A stretch of DNA of 5,134 bases from Gemmataceae bacterium (lineage in GTDB: Bacteria; Planctomycetota; Planctomycetia; Gemmatales; Gemmataceae), in NCBI GenBank assembly GCA_025056835.1, contig JANWVS010000201.1, positions 1 to 5,134 of the forward strand, written 5' to 3'. This document shows positions 4,231 to 5,134 of the stretch, piece after piece (the stretch's first letter is position 1; each line of letters opens with the position of its first letter). Under the pieces are notes generated by a model, which saw nothing but the letters and a program-made list of their open reading frames with translations, was not told where the DNA came from and made no database searches. The position numbers were made by a program, and so were the translations under genes.

Positions 4231-5134
4231 TCGCCACGCTGATTCGCGTTGCCATGCAGCAGCGCTGGCTGGTGCTGGCCGTGGCCGTCCTCATCATGGG
4301 ATTTGGCGTTTATGCCTTTCAACACCAGCCCATCGACGCCTACCCAGATATCTCGGCGCAGATGGTGCAGGTCATCACCGTTTATCCCGGCCGTGCCCCG
4401 GAAGAAGTCGAGCGGCAGATCACGATCCCCGTCGAAATCGCCATGCGGAACGTCCCCAAGGTCGAGGTGATCCGCTCGCGCACGATCTTCGGCCTCTCGG
4501 TGGTGCAGATGATTTTCGAGGAGGGCACGGACAGCTATTGGGCGAGGCAGCGCGTGCAGGAAAAACTCTCCGGCCTGCAACTGCCCGAGGGGGCCGAGGC
4601 CGAACTGGGACCTTTGGCCACGGCCTATGGTGAAATCTTCCGCTACGAGTTGGTTTCGGACGGCACCCACGACCTGATGGAACTGCGCACCCTAAACGAT
4701 TGGGTGGTGATCCCGCGCCTGTTGCGCGTTCCGGGAGTGGCAGAAGTTTCCAACTTCGGAGGGCAAGCCAAGCAGTTCGCGATCACGTTTCTTCCCTCCC
4801 AATTGGAGCGCTATGGGCTGACGCTCTCCGACCTCATCGAGGCCATCAAGACCAACAACGCGGCGGCGGGCGGCAGCGTGATTGCACGCGGCAGCATGTC
4901 GTTCGTGATCCGCGGCAGCGGTTCGCTGGAAACGGCCAAGCAGATCGAGAACATCTTTGTCAAATCGATCGGCGGCACCCCCATTTACATCAAGGACGTC
5001 GCCGCTGTCGGCCTCGACGCGATGACGCCCTCGGGCATCTACAGCAAGGATTACACGGATGATTCGGTGGAAGGCATCACGCTCATGCGCCGCGGCGAGA
5101 ATCCGTCCCAAGTGCTGGCCAAGGTTCAGGAAAC
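4227..5134 (+). CDS. czcA: CzcA/CusA-family heavy-metal RND efflux permease, N-terminal 302 residues
   Basis: This is the proton-driven inner-membrane pump subunit; the family's usual length is about 1,030-1,050 residues, so roughly 29% is present and the rest lies past the right edge. Residues 13-31 form transmembrane helix 1, followed by the family signature PIDAYPDIS (35-43), VQVITVYPGRAPEEVERQIT (47-66) and PVEIAM (68-73). The porter domain continues with SRTIFGLSVVQMIFEEGTD (84-102), YWARQRVQEKLSGLQLPEGA (104-123), LGPLATAYGEIFRYEL (127-142), DWVVIPRLLRVPGVAEVSNF (158-177) and GGTPIYIKDVA (249-259), and ends in SVEGITLMRRGENPSQVLAK (280-299). The ATG overlaps the adaptor stop as ATGA. 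These motifs place it in the heavy-metal (HME) branch rather than the AcrB drug branch. The symbol is meant at family level: TM4 and the Met or Asp/Glu residues that separate Cu/Ag from Zn/Co/Cd/Ni pumps are outside the window. Confidence 0.95.
   Translation, partial: MIATLIRVAMQQRWLVLAVAVLIMGFGVYAFQHQPIDAYPDISAQMVQVITVYPGRAPEEVERQITIPVEIAMRNVPKVEVIRSRTIFGLSVVQMIFEEGTDSYWARQRVQEKLSGLQLPEGAEAELGPLATAYGEIFRYELVSDGTHDLMELRTLNDWVVIPRLLRVPGVAEVSNFGGQAKQFAITFLPSQLERYGLTLSDLIEAIKTNNAAAGGSVIARGSMSFVIRGSGSLETAKQIENIFVKSIGGTPIYIKDVAAVGLDAMTPSGIYSKDYTDDSVEGITLMRRGENPSQVLAKVQE

Overview
The window looks like chromosomal DNA of a Gram-negative bacterium, most likely a member of the Planctomycetota. This is an inference. 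It rests on the leftmost gene, whose protein has the short leader plus 'WPSFRG' opening common in planctomycete PQQ-type beta-propeller proteins, and on an outer-membrane/inner-membrane RND efflux system whose adaptor resembles planctomycete adaptors as I remember them. No rRNA, tRNA, CRISPR array, transposase or integrase was recognised.

Layout. Positions 1-513 (minus strand) hold the N-terminal 171 residues of an exported PQQ-like beta-propeller protein whose gene runs off the left edge. Positions 514-1469 are a 956-base region between divergent genes with no convincing protein gene. It contains two pairs of 8-bp direct repeats with identical 11-bp period (595-613 and 656-674), several perfect or near-perfect dyads, and, next to the operon, a candidate promoter (1341-1369) whose predicted start point falls in a perfect 6+5+6 inverted repeat (1374-1390).

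Positions 1470-5134 (plus strand) are a tightly packed three-gene operon for a tripartite heavy-metal-type RND pump: an outer-membrane factor of the TolC/CzcC type (1470-2978, predicted lipoprotein), a periplasmic adaptor (2971-4230) and the first 302 residues of a CzcA/CusA-type inner-membrane permease (4227 to the right edge). Neighbouring genes overlap by 8 and 4 bases, so translation is probably coupled. The permease would use the proton gradient to drive cation export, the adaptor would bridge the periplasm, and the outer-membrane factor would form the exit duct. The metal cannot be decided because the transmembrane and metal-relay residues lie beyond the window.

The most unusual item is the adaptor. 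Its coiled-coil hairpin is spliced almost directly into the barrel domain, and both halves of the usual lipoyl domain appear to be missing. The repeat and dyad arrays in the intergenic region are the second point of interest. The rest is a normal efflux operon; I did not find evidence for an entirely new system.
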